From IMG/VR virus record IMGVR_UViG_3300037088_000053, positions 1 to 38,586 of that record: 38,586 bases of DNA. The stretch is one strand, 5' to 3'. The notes beneath the pieces are model-generated. The model searched no databases, was not told where the DNA came from, and saw only the letters and a program-made list of their open reading frames with translations. The translations under genes were made by a program, and so were the position numbers. Shown piece by piece: positions 20,088 to 29,348 of the stretch (position 1 is the stretch's first letter; the number at the start of each line of letters is the position of its first letter). This stretch comes from a virus.

Positions 20088-21524
20088 CTAATAATGATAA
20101 AAGCTAGTATCACGAAGGAAATATGGTGTTAGCATTATTCGTGAACCAACAGTGTTGCTGGTATCACTTAGCCCCAATACATTGTTTAAACAAAATATTC
20201 CACCATTCGTTCCAGATGAAGCAGCATCATATGCGCCGCCAACAACCAAAAATCGTTCTGCTGCTGTGGTTCCAGCAGTGTATGTGTCACACCAGTATGT
20301 GTTGGCAGAACCTGTAACAGTAGCTGGCCAAAATGGCATCCATTCTGCTTCGTGATAGCCTGCATCATATGACATCGCATTAATATATCCAGAAGCTGTC
20401 AATGCACCAAGTCCTGTCATTTGATATTGTGTGTTCACGGTTGGGTTTACCAGTTGCGCTGTGCTGTAGTCAGCCAGCGCATCCCACGTTCCTGCACCAA
20501 TTCCCTGTTGGTTATAGCGCACCCACAAATTCCTGTTTGTGTCAATTTCGTGCGCATCCAGCATTGTCCACGTATTGCCCCAAAGGTTTTCAACACCACG
20601 ATACGACATTGCATATATAGGGCCAGCAGCAACCTGCACCTGTCCAGACGCGTTGCCCAAATCAATATTGTGATAGCTGCCATTTGTCATCGTGTATGAT
20701 GAAGTCCAACCAGTGTATTGTCTGTTTGCGCCAGTGTTTATTCCAGCAGACAGCCCACCACGCGCTGTTGATCCTGATGGTGTTTGGCAGTTCAGGTTCG
20801 CATATTCAATAAGATAAAGCCACTGCAGCGCACTCCACGCCTGAAGATCAAGCAATTCGTATCGCTGCACTGTGCCGCCACCCTGTGCGGCACCCATCAG
20901 GTTTGCACCATTCCTGCAGCCAGCACGTGCCGTTGATATTGTTGGTGCGTTGTTTGCGCCAGAATACAGAACACCGTTTGACAGCCATCCTTCATATGCG
21001 CCAATCATAATGTAGTCAATCGGATTCTGACCGCGCAGAAACGCAGGGTGCAGCCGGTAATCCTGCATTGGATATGGAGAAATCCAGTTGTATCTGTAGT
21101 TTCCTGACACATAGAATTTATACCAGAACTTCGGCACGTAAACAAAAATTTTTCCCATTCCGCTGCTGTCTGTGTATGTTAAATTTCCATAATCGTCAAT
21201 TTCGCCATGAAATGAATCAATGTCGCTGGCAATATTAACCATCGCGCGCTTCATTCCGCACCAGGGCATCAGCCCATCGCCACCTGTTGGCGCGTTTGCA
21301 TCTTCATCAAACGTGTCAAATGATGAAACATAAGGACTTGCTGCAGTATTTACGTGAAATATTGCATCCACTGCCGCGCCTTCCAAATAGTTGCCATATT
21401 TGTCATACATCACGCGTGTGACTGAAGCGCCAGGATCAGGATTTGTTGTGTCTATCTTAACACCAACGGCAACCTGCGGCCTTTTGCTGTCATAAGAAAC
21501 ATACCGTGTTGATTGATTCGCCAT
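20088..21524 (-). CDS. Receptor-binding tail protein with C-type-lectin (FGE/Mtd-like) fold
   Basis: A 478-residue protein. The N-terminal 100 residues are a beta domain (RVMYDKYGNYLEGAAVD). From about residue 110 on it follows the formylglycine-generating-enzyme/C-type-lectin pattern: GKIFVYVPKFWYKFYV, LLDLQAWSALQWLYLIEYA, SYRGVENLWGNTWTMLDA, and at the end RFLVVGGAYDAASSG, LNNVLGLSDTSNTVGSR. This is the fold of the Mtd receptor-binding protein of Bordetella phage BPP-1 and of many other tail adhesins. No reverse transcriptase or template repeat is seen in the window. The ATG at 21524 shares a base with the preceding stop. It probably contacts the host surface. Confidence 0.78.
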   Translation of the reverse strand: MANQSTRYVSYDSKRPQVAVGVKIDTTNPDPGASVTRVMYDKYGNYLEGAAVDAIFHVNTAASPYVSSFDTFDEDANAPTGGDGLMPWCGMKRAMVNIASDIDSFHGEIDDYGNLTYTDSSGMGKIFVYVPKFWYKFYVSGNYRYNWISPYPMQDYRLHPAFLRGQNPIDYIMIGAYEGWLSNGVLYSGANNAPTISTARAGCRNGANLMGAAQGGGTVQRYELLDLQAWSALQWLYLIEYANLNCQTPSGSTARGGLSAGINTGANRQYTGWTSSYTMTNGSYHNIDLGNASGQVQVAAGPIYAMSYRGVENLWGNTWTMLDAHEIDTNRNLWVRYNQQGIGAGTWDALADYSTAQLVNPTVNTQYQMTGLGALTASGYINAMSYDAGYHEAEWMPFWPATVTGSANTYWCDTYTAGTTAAERFLVVGGAYDAASSGTNGGIFCLNNVLGLSDTSNTVGSRIMLTPYFLRDTSFYHY

Positions 21525-22894
21525 TATTTCCAATTCCTGCCAATTTCACCAAGTTGCCACCTGTTTTCTGTTGCAAATGGCATTGGTCGTGTCCAGTTAA
21601 ATTTGAACGCATCGCACACAATTGGCGTGATCACTTCACCATCAGGCGTGAAGTCCAACTTCACTTCACGAATCAGGTCTGTCAGTGTCATATTTTCCAA
21701 CTGCACTGACACTTTACAACCCAACCGGAATTCGCCACTTAGATTTGCCAGCGTGCCAAATACTGCCATGTCTGATGGTTCCAGATCAATGGTTGCGGTT
21801 GCATTATATTGCTTCAGTTTCAATTCCGCATTTGTTTTATCTCGCATCCACGCAACAATCTGCGCCTTTGTTGGATTGCCGCCACCCGTTGCTTCTGTCT
21901 GCACGCTGCCTGTATCAAAGAATTCTTCGATCCTGCCAACAGACGCACCAGCGTGGTTTGCAGCGCCACCATATAAATCATATATCGTGTTGTTTTGTGT
22001 TGTGTGATACAGTCTATAGCCAAGTTCACTGCTGACAGCACCAGTTGATGGATCAATGTCTGGCCCACCACCAACAATCATTGTGGTTTCCGGCTTCTTT
22101 TCCTGATATTCAAATGAACGCACAGTGCCAAGATCAGTGCCAAATGTAACGCGATCAGTCATATCTGTGGCACAATACATTATGAACCAATATCTGTATG
22201 CGCCAGTTTGGGCCAGATATTGGACATCAAAGCCCAAATCTGCATCCAAATAATTATATGCAGCAGTCCCTGTTGACATCTGACTAGCCTTTTTGACCAT
22301 TTCATATGCGGTTTCCCATCTGGCCCAATATTCTATATTTTGCCCAAATGATGGATTGTGACCAATTCCAGAATTGAAATATGGTATTTTTCGCCACGAT
22401 GTTGGTTGGCCATCGCCAAAGTAATAATACAACATTCCATTTGCAACAGTTTCCACTGGTTGGCTGTCATAACCACAATATCTGGCATAGCCATAATAAT
22501 AGCTGTCCTGCGAAAAGAAATGCTGCCAATCAGGTTCGACCACGCGCGCCTGCAACAACCAAAGGTCTGACATCCCTGTTAATTCCAGCATGTCATCGCC
22601 ACCTTTCCACGTGCGTGTGGCTTCTGTTATAGGGCCAGCTATCAGTGGGTTTATTTCGTTATTCCGATACGCAGCAATTGCAAATTTTGTTATTGGATCT
22701 GTGGGTGCTGGTTTAAAAACGCTGTTGAATTCTGCATATGGCATCGTCAGTGACCAGGTGGACATATCAGCCCATTTTTGATCAACATGAAATTCTGTCC
22801 ATTTTTCGATATAATCAAAAAGCGTGCCGTCCTGCATGCTTCTTCCCCAAATCTGAATGCTCATATCAGAATTAGATGTTGGTGCGTCAGTCAT
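21524..22894 (-). CDS. Tail hub protein, ReqiPepy6 Gp37-like
   Basis: A 456-residue protein in the position of the tail-tip hub (Tal), directly after Dit. Recognisable features are GTLFDYIEKWTEFHVDQKW near the start, PYAEFNSVFKPAPTDPITKF, LIAGPITEATRTWKGGDD and the C-terminal GCKVSVQLENMTLTDLIREV. This matches the 'Siphovirus ReqiPepy6 Gp37-like' family. It links the tube to the receptor-binding parts. No catalytic domain is evident. Start overlaps the Dit stop (ATGA). Confidence 0.78.
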   Translation of the reverse strand: MTDAPTSNSDMSIQIWGRSMQDGTLFDYIEKWTEFHVDQKWADMSTWSLTMPYAEFNSVFKPAPTDPITKFAIAAYRNNEINPLIAGPITEATRTWKGGDDMLELTGMSDLWLLQARVVEPDWQHFFSQDSYYYGYARYCGYDSQPVETVANGMLYYYFGDGQPTSWRKIPYFNSGIGHNPSFGQNIEYWARWETAYEMVKKASQMSTGTAAYNYLDADLGFDVQYLAQTGAYRYWFIMYCATDMTDRVTFGTDLGTVRSFEYQEKKPETTMIVGGGPDIDPSTGAVSSELGYRLYHTTQNNTIYDLYGGAANHAGASVGRIEEFFDTGSVQTEATGGGNPTKAQIVAWMRDKTNAELKLKQYNATATIDLEPSDMAVFGTLANLSGEFRLGCKVSVQLENMTLTDLIREVKLDFTPDGEVITPIVCDAFKFNWTRPMPFATENRWQLGEIGRNWK

Positions 22895-23790
22895 ATGCCA
22901 TTATACCTGTTTATCCATCTGAAAGATGCCCATGCGGAATCATCGCGCGCGTTCTGAATGGTTGCAAATGAAATTCTGTTTTCCCCTGGAACCAGATTAA
23001 AGTTTATGCTGCTGGTAGTCCATAGGTCACAATACGTGTTTCCATAGCTGCGTGGCAGCGCGTTTTTCGCAAAAATCCAGTGCAGCACACAGCAACTTCT
23101 ATATCCTGGCCTGCAGTCAATATACAACCTGGCGTTCAAATTAAGATAACTGGTGGCGATTTGCCCATATCTTATTTGCTTTCCAGTGGTTTCGTTATTT
23201 ATTATAATTTGATTAATATAATTAGCACTGCCACAGGCAATTGTGATTATTGGCCACGTGTCAACATCACCATCATTATACACAACCTGTGGTCGTAGCA
23301 TAGCGCCATTCGGATTTGTCCATTTCTTTTCAGTTTCAAGTGGATCATACCAGTATGGAGAATGGCATATAAATGTGAGGATGAAAATTCTGGTTCTGTA
23401 GTTGCCAGTTTCGCCACTTTCCTGGAATGACATGCCTTCCTTATAATGGCAATTTATCAGCCTGGTCTTTGGCACATCGTCACCAGTGACCACCTTTATT
23501 TTGCCTTCACCACGCAGTGGATCAAGTGAATATTCAAGCAGGCGCAAATTATCACGAAAATCATCAGCATCTGAACCCTTAACCGTAATAGGAAGCGTGA
23601 TTTCACGCGAATCAGTGTTGATATTCTGGACAATTTCACCTGGATATGTATAAACCTTTTTTGTGGTGTAGGCAAATGGTGGCATATGCCTGCCGTCAAT
23701 GCCCTGGCGCACTTCAAAGTTCACGCCATCTGTCAGATCGAGCGTGCCGCCTTCTGGTGTTACAAAATAAATTTTTTCATCACTAGCCAT
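22891..23790 (-). CDS. Distal tail protein (Dit)
   Basis: A 299-residue protein. The N-terminal half has the Dit pattern: [58 protein letters not shown], and [15 protein letters not shown]. The C-terminal half is a beta-sandwich ([20 protein letters not shown]). Dit forms the hexamer at the tail end that joins tube and hub. The ATG at 23790 overlaps the tape-measure stop by 8 nt and is preferred over a GTG at 23799. Confidence 0.85.
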   Translation of the reverse strand: MASDEKIYFVTPEGGTLDLTDGVNFEVRQGIDGRHMPPFAYTTKKVYTYPGEIVQNINTDSREITLPITVKGSDADDFRDNLRLLEYSLDPLRGEGKIKVVTGDDVPKTRLINCHYKEGMSFQESGETGNYRTRIFILTFICHSPYWYDPLETEKKWTNPNGAMLRPQVVYNDGDVDTWPIITIACGSANYINQIIINNETTGKQIRYGQIATSYLNLNARLYIDCRPGYRSCCVLHWIFAKNALPRSYGNTYCDLWTTSSINFNLVPGENRISFATIQNARDDSAWASFRWINRYNGI

Positions 23791-26032
23791 ATTGCGCACC
23801 CTGCATTGCTTCTGCTTTCTTGAACAGCTTCATTATTTCTGCTTCAGTTATCGGCTGCGTGACCAATCCAGACAAATTGATGTGATAATGGTTGACAGGG
23901 CCACCATTGCCAGTTCCACCTTCAATTGGTATTCTGCCATGTTGCAATGGAATAAACGCTTCCTGTCCACCTGGATTGTCACCAGCCAGCACCATTGTTG
24001 GCCCACGTGTAACAAATCCACTGGCAGCAGAAACTATTCCACCAGCAGCTAAATGCAGTGATGGCATTGCTGGCCAACTGAATGATGGGAATGGTGGCCA
24101 ACTGAATCCTGGCATTGGTGGCCAACTGAATCCTGGCAACGCTGGCCATCCAGGGAATCCAGGCAGTGGTGGAAATCCTGGAAATCCTGGCAGTGGTGGA
24201 AATCCTGGAAATGCTGGCAGCGCCGGAAATCCTGGAAATGCTGGCAACGCTGGAAACCCTGGAAATGCTGGCAGCGCCGGAAATCCTGGAAATGCCGGCA
24301 GTGCTGGAAATCCAGGGAATGCAGGCAGTGCTGGAAATCCAGGGAATGCAGGCAGTGCTGGAAAACTAAATGCTGGCCACGCAGGCAGCGCAGGCAGCGC
24401 AGGGAATGCTGGAAGTGCTGGAAATGCTGGCAGTGCTGGAAATGCTGGCAGTGCTGGAAATGCTGGCAGATGAATGTTTGTGAAAAAGTTGGTCACGCCA
24501 CTGAATGCAGACGTTACTGCGCCAGACAACTGTGCGCCAACACCACTGAACCATGCAGCAACGCCAGCGCCTGCGCTGGTCACAGCACCCATTAATGTCG
24601 CACCAACGCCACTAAACCAACCCATGACAGCAGCGCCAACACCACTTAATGCACCCAATACGATGCCGCCAATCTGAGCCCACATGCCAAAGTATGCCTG
24701 CAGTCCTGCCATCAACAACCCACCAAGTCCAGACAGTGCAGATGTGATTGCATTTAATAGCGCGCTTCCAATTGAACCCCAATCAACACTGGCCAGCAGC
24801 ATTGGAATTGCCAAGAACGCAGTTGTGAATGCCTGCAGCAATGCCATTCCCACAGCACCCCAATCAACGCCTTCCAAGAATGATAAAATTGATGCACCTA
24901 AGCCTGCCAATGCCGCCAGGATGCCTGTGGCGATGCCACCCCAATCAATGCTTTTCAGCAAATTTGCTATAGTTGAAAATGATTCTTGGAATACCTTAAT
25001 AATGGTCTGGCCAACGCCTGCCCAATTTATGCCTTTGATAACGTTTATGGCTTCCTGGAAGCCAGTTTTTAACAAATCGCCAACTTTGCCAAAATCGCCA
25101 GCAGAAAATGCTGCAGCTAACTGTTGCACCCAACCAAGCAGTTGCTGCACGCGCTGCATAATTCCAGAAACCGCGTCACGAAAAGTGGCAGACGTGGCGT
25201 ATAATACCAAAAATACTGCAGCAATCGCGGCAACTATCGCAATCACAGGCAACAGAATTCCTGCCAGTGGTGCTAGAACCGCAACCAGTTCACTTCCACT
25301 GCTGGCAGCGCCTGCTATTTCAGGACTGAATGCACCCATTGCACCCATCACAACGCCACCACCTTTCAGTGCAGATGTTGCGCCTTTGCCGCCAATGCCT
25401 GTCAATTTTGACATTTTGCTTAATGCTGTCATTTCTTTACGCGAATCGCGCAGCTCGCTTTTAAGCTGTGACGCATCAGCAGTGATCATTATTTTCTGCT
25501 TCAGTGTGGCAATCAGACCTTTTGCTTCAGTATCAGTGGTGCGCAAATCACCCTGCAGCTTGGACATTGATGTGAAACCCATGCTGCCGCCAGTTTTAGA
25601 CAGTCCTGCTGCGTCTGTTTGCAGTTGTTTCATTTCACGCGAAGCCTGCTGCAATTGTGCCATTCCTGTGACGTTCACGGCAACGTCTATCTGTGAACTG
25701 TCAAGATTGCTTATTGTGCTTTCCGCGCTGTCCAAATCTGACGTGTCAACTGATGTTGCAACGTCAATGGTTGATGTTCCAATTGAATTAATTGTGGATT
25801 CTGCGTCTGTTAATTGTGATTCGTCAACATCCGTGACCACATTAATGGTCGAATCTGTAAGTGAATTGATGGTGCTTTCTGCGTCAGTGATGCCACTGGT
25901 GTCAACATCCGTGGCAACCGTAACCGTTTTGTCGCCTAATGAATCAATTGATGTCTGCAAATTAGATATTGCAGAATCGTCAACGTCACTGATGCTTAAT
26001 TGAACTGCCAAATCAGCAATAACATCTGCCAT
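23783..26032 (-). CDS. Tail tape measure protein with two repeat domains
   Basis: A 749-residue protein. Residues 34 to 111 are three 26-residue repeats (consensus STIxVxTxVDxSxxxxAEST). A helical region follows, then hydrophobic segments from about 245 to 510 ([20 protein letters not shown]). Residues about 519 to 657 are a Pro/Phe/Ala repeat built from PALPAF and PALPAFPGF units, ending in FSWPP-type variants. The C-terminus has a Gly-rich tail seen in many tape measures ([20 protein letters not shown]). It sets tail length and is ejected into the host. The Pro-rich stretch is unusual for this family. Position after the chaperones fits. Confidence 0.9.
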   Translation of the reverse strand: MADVIADLAVQLSISDVDDSAISNLQTSIDSLGDKTVTVATDVDTSGITDAESTINSLTDSTINVVTDVDESQLTDAESTINSIGTSTIDVATSVDTSDLDSAESTISNLDSSQIDVAVNVTGMAQLQQASREMKQLQTDAAGLSKTGGSMGFTSMSKLQGDLRTTDTEAKGLIATLKQKIMITADASQLKSELRDSRKEMTALSKMSKLTGIGGKGATSALKGGGVVMGAMGAFSPEIAGAASSGSELVAVLAPLAGILLPVIAIVAAIAAVFLVLYATSATFRDAVSGIMQRVQQLLGWVQQLAAAFSAGDFGKVGDLLKTGFQEAINVIKGINWAGVGQTIIKVFQESFSTIANLLKSIDWGGIATGILAALAGLGASILSFLEGVDWGAVGMALLQAFTTAFLAIPMLLASVDWGSIGSALLNAITSALSGLGGLLMAGLQAYFGMWAQIGGIVLGALSGVGAAVMGWFSGVGATLMGAVTSAGAGVAAWFSGVGAQLSGAVTSAFSGVTNFFTNIHLPAFPALPAFPALPAFPALPAFPALPALPAWPAFSFPALPAFPGFPALPAFPGFPALPAFPGFPALPAFPGFPALPAFPGFPALPAFPGFPPLPGFPGFPPLPGFPGWPALPGFSWPPMPGFSWPPFPSFSWPAMPSLHLAAGGIVSAASGFVTRGPTMVLAGDNPGGQEAFIPLQHGRIPIEGGTGNGGPVNHYHINLSGLVTQPITEAEIMKLFKKAEAMQGAQYG
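24061..24475 (-). repeat. Pro/Phe/Ala codon repeat inside the tape measure gene
   Basis: Tandem imperfect repeats of 18 and 27 nt coding PALPAF and PALPAFPGF. Units vary at synonymous positions, so the protein sequence is conserved more than the DNA. Confidence 0.9.
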
Positions 26033-26038
26033 AATTCA

Positions 26039-26263
26039 TCATTCAGGCACGTCAAAAATTGAAAACTTTTCTGTTGGCCTGCCAGATTTTGCCCTGGCAG
26101 CTTCGCGTTTTCTTTCGCGTTCTTGGTCTGCAGCTTTTATTTTAAAATACGCAACCCATTGTGTCAGTTCATAACTGTTGGTATTTTGGCATAGCTGTGT
26201 AAACGTCATATGCAGTTTTTCTGCCAATGAAAATAAAAAATGAAGCTCGTCATGTGCTTTCAG
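26039..26263 (-). CDS. Tail assembly chaperone, frameshifted part (gpT-like)
   Basis: Expressed as an extension of the upstream chaperone by a -1 shift. After the slip the frame reads LKAHDELHFLFSLAEKLHM, TFTQLCQNTNSYELTQWVAY and a basic coil, ending in FSIFDVPE: 74 residues. The HDELxFLxxLAEKLxMT.. pattern is that of the DUF4035/gpT group that binds tape measures. The whole fusion is about 198 residues. An independent start (TTG at 26227) lacks a good ribosome site. Confidence 0.8.
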   Translation of the reverse strand: MKAHDELHFLFSLAEKLHMTFTQLCQNTNSYELTQWVAYFKIKAADQERERKREAARAKSGRPTEKFSIFDVPE

Positions 26264-26634
26264 TTTTTTTCTGCTTCATCAACACCGTCCAAATCCAAAC
26301 CTGAAAGTTTTTGAATGACAACAGCCAGGCGTTCAAGTGGCGCACTGTTTTTGGCTAGAAGTCCTGCCTTATGCGATTGTGTGAAAATTCTGCTGTTGGT
26401 TGCTGGATTATAAGCGCCGAGAATCACAATATCTGCGCTGGTGCTTTTTGTTTTAACTTTGTTCGTTTTTCCATCAACTTCAAGCATTCCACTAAGAACA
26501 GCACGATCAGCACCAGATAGGTTTTTGCACAATATTTTCATATTGTTCCATTCTGGAACCGTCACAATCTCTGTTCGTTCATCGTTTATGTTCAGAATTT
26601 CTTCTGCCATATTGCTGGTTGTTTTTTCTACCAA
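26260..26634 (-). CDS. Tail assembly chaperone (gpG-like)
   Basis: A 124-residue protein between the tail tube genes and the tape measure, the usual place of gpG. It has KILCKNLSGADRAVLSGMLE and an acidic end. The last codons GAA AAA AAC TGA hold the slippery site. I start it at a TTG at 26634, because GGTGATAAATT precedes it at correct spacing while the ATG at 26610 has nothing nearby. Confidence 0.82.
   Translation of the reverse strand: MVEKTTSNMAEEILNINDERTEIVTVPEWNNMKILCKNLSGADRAVLSGMLEVDGKTNKVKTKSTSADIVILGAYNPATNSRIFTQSHKAGLLAKNSAPLERLAVVIQKLSGLDLDGVDEAEKN
26263..26269 (-). promoter_or_regulatory. -1 ribosomal frameshift site A AAA AAC
   Basis: A perfect slippery heptamer in frame with the chaperone gene, one codon before its TGA. 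A weak stem (GAAAGC with GCTTC) follows. Confidence 0.85.
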
Positions 26635-26669
26635 AATTTATCACCAAATGACATTGCGCAGGTTGCTAT

Positions 26670-27299
26670 TTATAATCTGCTTATAACGTGGCCATCTGCA
26701 TCAGAAGCGCCAGACCAACCAATGGTTTCTTCCAACATTCCATCAATAGCGTCTTTCAGTTCCTGGCTGTCAATTTCAGCCCACGCTAACAAATCATATA
26801 TTGGCGTGTGAAACTTTATTGCCACCACTGCATCTGCCAGCATTTCAGTTGTCCAATATGGCGTTAGTGACAATGATGCAATTTCTGTTGGATCATAGAA
26901 CGTGCCAATTGTGCCATTCACGTCTGAAACACCACGTGCCAGCGCCTGATAATTCTGATTAAATGGCGTTGTTTCTGTGGTCTTTGGCTTAATGCTCAGA
27001 CTGAAATCTTTCGCATACAGCAGTTGGCCCATTGGCAAATATTTTCCAGTGATGTTTATTGGTTCGTTTCCTGTTTGATCTGAAGCAAACGTAAGTGTTC
27101 CAGTTAAACGGTTCACTGTGTAGTTGCCACTTCCGTTGGTCGAAACAGCATATGTTGGACTTAAAACCTGTTTTGCTGCTGCCGTGATCTGATACACTTT
27201 GTGCGCGCTCAGATTCGTGCAAACTTCATTTGTCAGCGTTGCAGCAGTTCCTGATGCGTAAATGATCGCGTGATGGCCTGCAGTAATTGTTGCTGCCAT
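26670..27299 (-). CDS. Tail-tube-like protein 3, 209 aa
   Basis: The third of three adjacent tube-like proteins. It has YAVSTNGSGNYTVNRLTGTL, a strand-rich middle (LLYAKDFSLSIKPKTTETTP) and an end with AEIDSQELKDAIDGMLEETI, echoing the IEIKDAVDGYVEV of the gene before it. Nearest to the chaperones, so it may be the main tube protein or a tube terminator. GGTGGCACAAT precedes the ATG. Confidence 0.65.
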   Translation of the reverse strand: MAATITAGHHAIIYASGTAATLTNEVCTNLSAHKVYQITAAAKQVLSPTYAVSTNGSGNYTVNRLTGTLTFASDQTGNEPINITGKYLPMGQLLYAKDFSLSIKPKTTETTPFNQNYQALARGVSDVNGTIGTFYDPTEIASLSLTPYWTTEMLADAVVAIKFHTPIYDLLAWAEIDSQELKDAIDGMLEETIGWSGASDADGHVISRL

Positions 27300-27315
27300 A
27301 TTGTGCCACCACTGT

Positions 27316-27729
27316 TTAAGTTATAACCACGGCAGAACTTGATGCGTTGCTTACATTATACGTTACTTCAACATAGCCATCCACAGCGTCTTTGATCTCT
27401 ATGCTGTCAACAACTGCTTTGAATTCAACGGCAGGCGTGCTGGCGGTCAATAGGACTTTCACATACAAATCTGTGTCAGAAACCATGTTTGCCCAAAAGA
27501 ACGCCTGGCCAGTTGCACCTTTTTCCAAAAAGCCTGAAACTACTGCAGAAACGTCTTTGATCCCTGGCGCACGTGCAATATACACAGGCGCTGAAGCAGC
27601 AAATTCAGTTACGTCAACGCTTTTGCCATCAAACTTTAATGACACATTGTTGATATGCTCAACAACCTGCGTTGGCGTAGCTGCCGCTGCCGCCTTTACC
27701 GTTGGCTGATTCCCTTTCGTTATAGCCAT
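27316..27729 (-). CDS. Tail-tube-like protein 2, 137 aa
   Basis: Starts AITKGNQPTVKAAAAATPTQ, with VDVTEFAASAPVYIARAPGI, a core strand pattern and a last strand VVDSIEIKDAVDGYVEVTYN. This is the same fold and order as the gene before it. Tube proteins of siphoviruses form stacked hexameric rings. AAGGTGAAAT lies upstream. Confidence 0.72.
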   Translation of the reverse strand: MAITKGNQPTVKAAAAATPTQVVEHINNVSLKFDGKSVDVTEFAASAPVYIARAPGIKDVSAVVSGFLEKGATGQAFFWANMVSDTDLYVKVLLTASTPAVEFKAVVDSIEIKDAVDGYVEVTYNVSNASSSAVVIT

Positions 27730-27741
27730 TATTATTTCACC

Positions 27742-28164
27742 TTATCCATTTGTTATAGGGCCAGTGGACTGTGCTGAAACTGAAATATCAACTGTGCCAT
27801 CTGGCGTTGTTTTTATGTCAATACCATCAACCACAACCTGTGATTTGATGAATTTTGTTCCATCATACAGGAATTTAAACCACAGTTCAGCACCATTCGC
27901 TGCATTGTCCATGATTATTACCTGGCCAGTAGTATCGCCATAATCGTCAAAAAATCCGTCTGCGGTGTATTCAATATGCTGCAATCCTGTGATCCTGGAA
28001 ACATATTCCTGCGCACTGCACGTGAACACGGTGCTGTCAATGTTTTTCATAATGAACTTAGCACCAAGCGAATTCATTTGTGCGACTGCGTTGTATGCGC
28101 CAGCACCACCTGCAACATTTGAAGCCTGCAGGCAGCCCAAAATTCCTTTCGTTATTCCTGCCAT
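27742..28164 (-). CDS. Tail-tube-like protein 1, 140 aa
   Basis: Starts MAGITKGILGCLQASN, continues TVFTCSAQEYVSRITGLQHI and ends VVVDGIDIKTTPDGTVDISV. The alternating strands and the 'G.q.....a.G.....D' pattern match tube proteins of the TP901-like group. It is a clear paralogue of the next gene. Confidence 0.72.
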   Translation of the reverse strand: MAGITKGILGCLQASNVAGGAGAYNAVAQMNSLGAKFIMKNIDSTVFTCSAQEYVSRITGLQHIEYTADGFFDDYGDTTGQVIIMDNAANGAELWFKFLYDGTKFIKSQVVVDGIDIKTTPDGTVDISVSAQSTGPITNG

Positions 28165-28177
28165 TTTCTTTTCCCTT

Positions 28178-28594
28178 TTAAGATTGCGTCACGTTAATTG
28201 CCAAAGAAACAATTCCGTGATAATGAACCATGTCTGCATCGCGCAGGATGTTGGAAAAATCAACAGTAGTGCGCACGTGACTATATCCTGTGATTGTTAA
28301 TGGCTGATTGTCCAGCAGTTCTTTGATGTGTGTAATTATATCCGCGCATTCTTTCCTGCCACGATAAACAGACCACACATGCAATGTATATGTTACGCGC
28401 TGGCCATATTGATCGCCCAAACAATCCCACGGTGTTTCAGTCGGATTGTCTAAATGAATATAAGGTTCCAGCGTGCCTTCTGGAACGAAATCATATGACG
28501 TGCAACCGTGGACTGTCACAATATCGCTGCCGTTTAGCGTGTCCAGGATTTCCTGGCCAGCTTCCAGAATTGCAGATTCGCGTGTTTTCGTCAT
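28178..28594 (-). CDS. Tail completion protein, DUF3168-like
   Basis: A 138-residue protein with the DUF3168 pattern: EPYIHLDNPTETPWDCLGDQ, VTYTLHVWSVYRGRKECADI, THIKELLDNQPLTI and a final strand HYHGIVSLAINV. This family (SPP1 gp17 type) caps the tail where it joins the head. It is coupled to the gene before it (ATGA) and precedes the tube genes. Confidence 0.82.
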   Translation of the reverse strand: MTKTRESAILEAGQEILDTLNGSDIVTVHGCTSYDFVPEGTLEPYIHLDNPTETPWDCLGDQYGQRVTYTLHVWSVYRGRKECADIITHIKELLDNQPLTITGYSHVRTTVDFSNILRDADMVHYHGIVSLAINVTQS

Positions 28595-28950
28595 GATTCT
28601 GTCAGCCTGCTTCTGATATAGTCTGCCACCTGGCTGCGCGATTCTTCAGTTCCATTTTTCATATAGAAAACGCCAGGCACAAAACTGCCACTGCGCGTGT
28701 GGTGGCCAACTTCAACATAATAAGCATAATCAGTATCTGGCGAAACCTGCACTTCGGTGTCACTGATCTGTTCAACGTGAATGCTGCCGCGCAATTTTCC
28801 TGTCTTAACTGGTGCGTTCTGTTTGCACGCAGTGGCCAGCAGTTCACCACCTTCATACAGCGCGGTTGCTGCGTTGGCTTTTATCTCGTCAACTTTTGCC
28901 TGTATGACTGCAGTGATGTCTGATTTGTTAAGTGCCACTTTTATTTTCAT
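28591..28950 (-). CDS. HK97 gp10-like neck/tail protein
   Basis: A 119-residue protein with the HK97 gp10 pattern: LATACKQNAPVKTGKLRGSI, DTDYAYYVEVGHHTRSG and FVPGVFYMKNGTEESRSQVA. It acts in joining tail and head. Start shares a base with the stop of the head closure gene. Confidence 0.88.
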   Translation of the reverse strand: MKIKVALNKSDITAVIQAKVDEIKANAATALYEGGELLATACKQNAPVKTGKLRGSIHVEQISDTEVQVSPDTDYAYYVEVGHHTRSGSFVPGVFYMKNGTEESRSQVADYIRSRLTES

Positions 28951-29348
28951 CAGCGTGCAGGTTCCACCTGTTCAACACAAAACAATATCATAAACAGGTT
29001 TTTGTTTTCAACATTGTTAATGTTCAAAATGTTCATCATTCGCGTGCCGTGTTTAACCCAATTCTTAACTGTCACATCTGAATTATACCAGGTTGTGATT
29101 TTCCAATATGCGTGCGCTTCAATTTCACCTGCCGTGAATGATTCACCACCAATTGCTGCCGGCATTTTCGATGGCGTTTCAATTGAAGCCCACGTGTTGG
29201 CAATCGTTGTATCTGTTGGTGCTGAAAAGCCACCATAGCCATCGCTGGTTTCGCCTCTGGAAATGAAGCTTATCCGTTCGTCAAATCCAGAAAATGGTGG
29301 CACAGAAGGTTGCATTGGCTTCTGTGCTGGTGGCTGTGCAATCGTCAT
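28950..29348 (-). CDS. Head closure / head-tail joining protein
   Basis: A 132-residue beta-rich protein: RISFISRGETSDGYGGF, then a Trp-containing strand (TWASIETPSK), SFTAGEIEAHAYWKITTWYN and a C-terminal strand set. The DERI..i.rg....DgyGG... W..i opening is typical of the SPP1 gp16/HK97 gp7 group. Coupled on both sides. Confidence 0.8.
   Translation of the reverse strand: MTIAQPPAQKPMQPSVPPFSGFDERISFISRGETSDGYGGFSAPTDTTIANTWASIETPSKMPAAIGGESFTAGEIEAHAYWKITTWYNSDVTVKNWVKHGTRMMNILNINNVENKNLFMILFCVEQVEPAR

Noticed and set aside
23892-24473. Plus-strand frame of 193 codons with collagen-like Gly-X-Y repeats
   Set aside because: It is the exact antisense of the tape measure's Pro/Phe/Ala repeat and has no ribosome site; all real genes here are on the minus strand.
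24684-26003. Plus-strand frame of 439 codons
   Set aside because: Antisense shadow of the tape measure gene; the low-complexity Ser/Ala/Pro content follows from the codon bias of the real gene.
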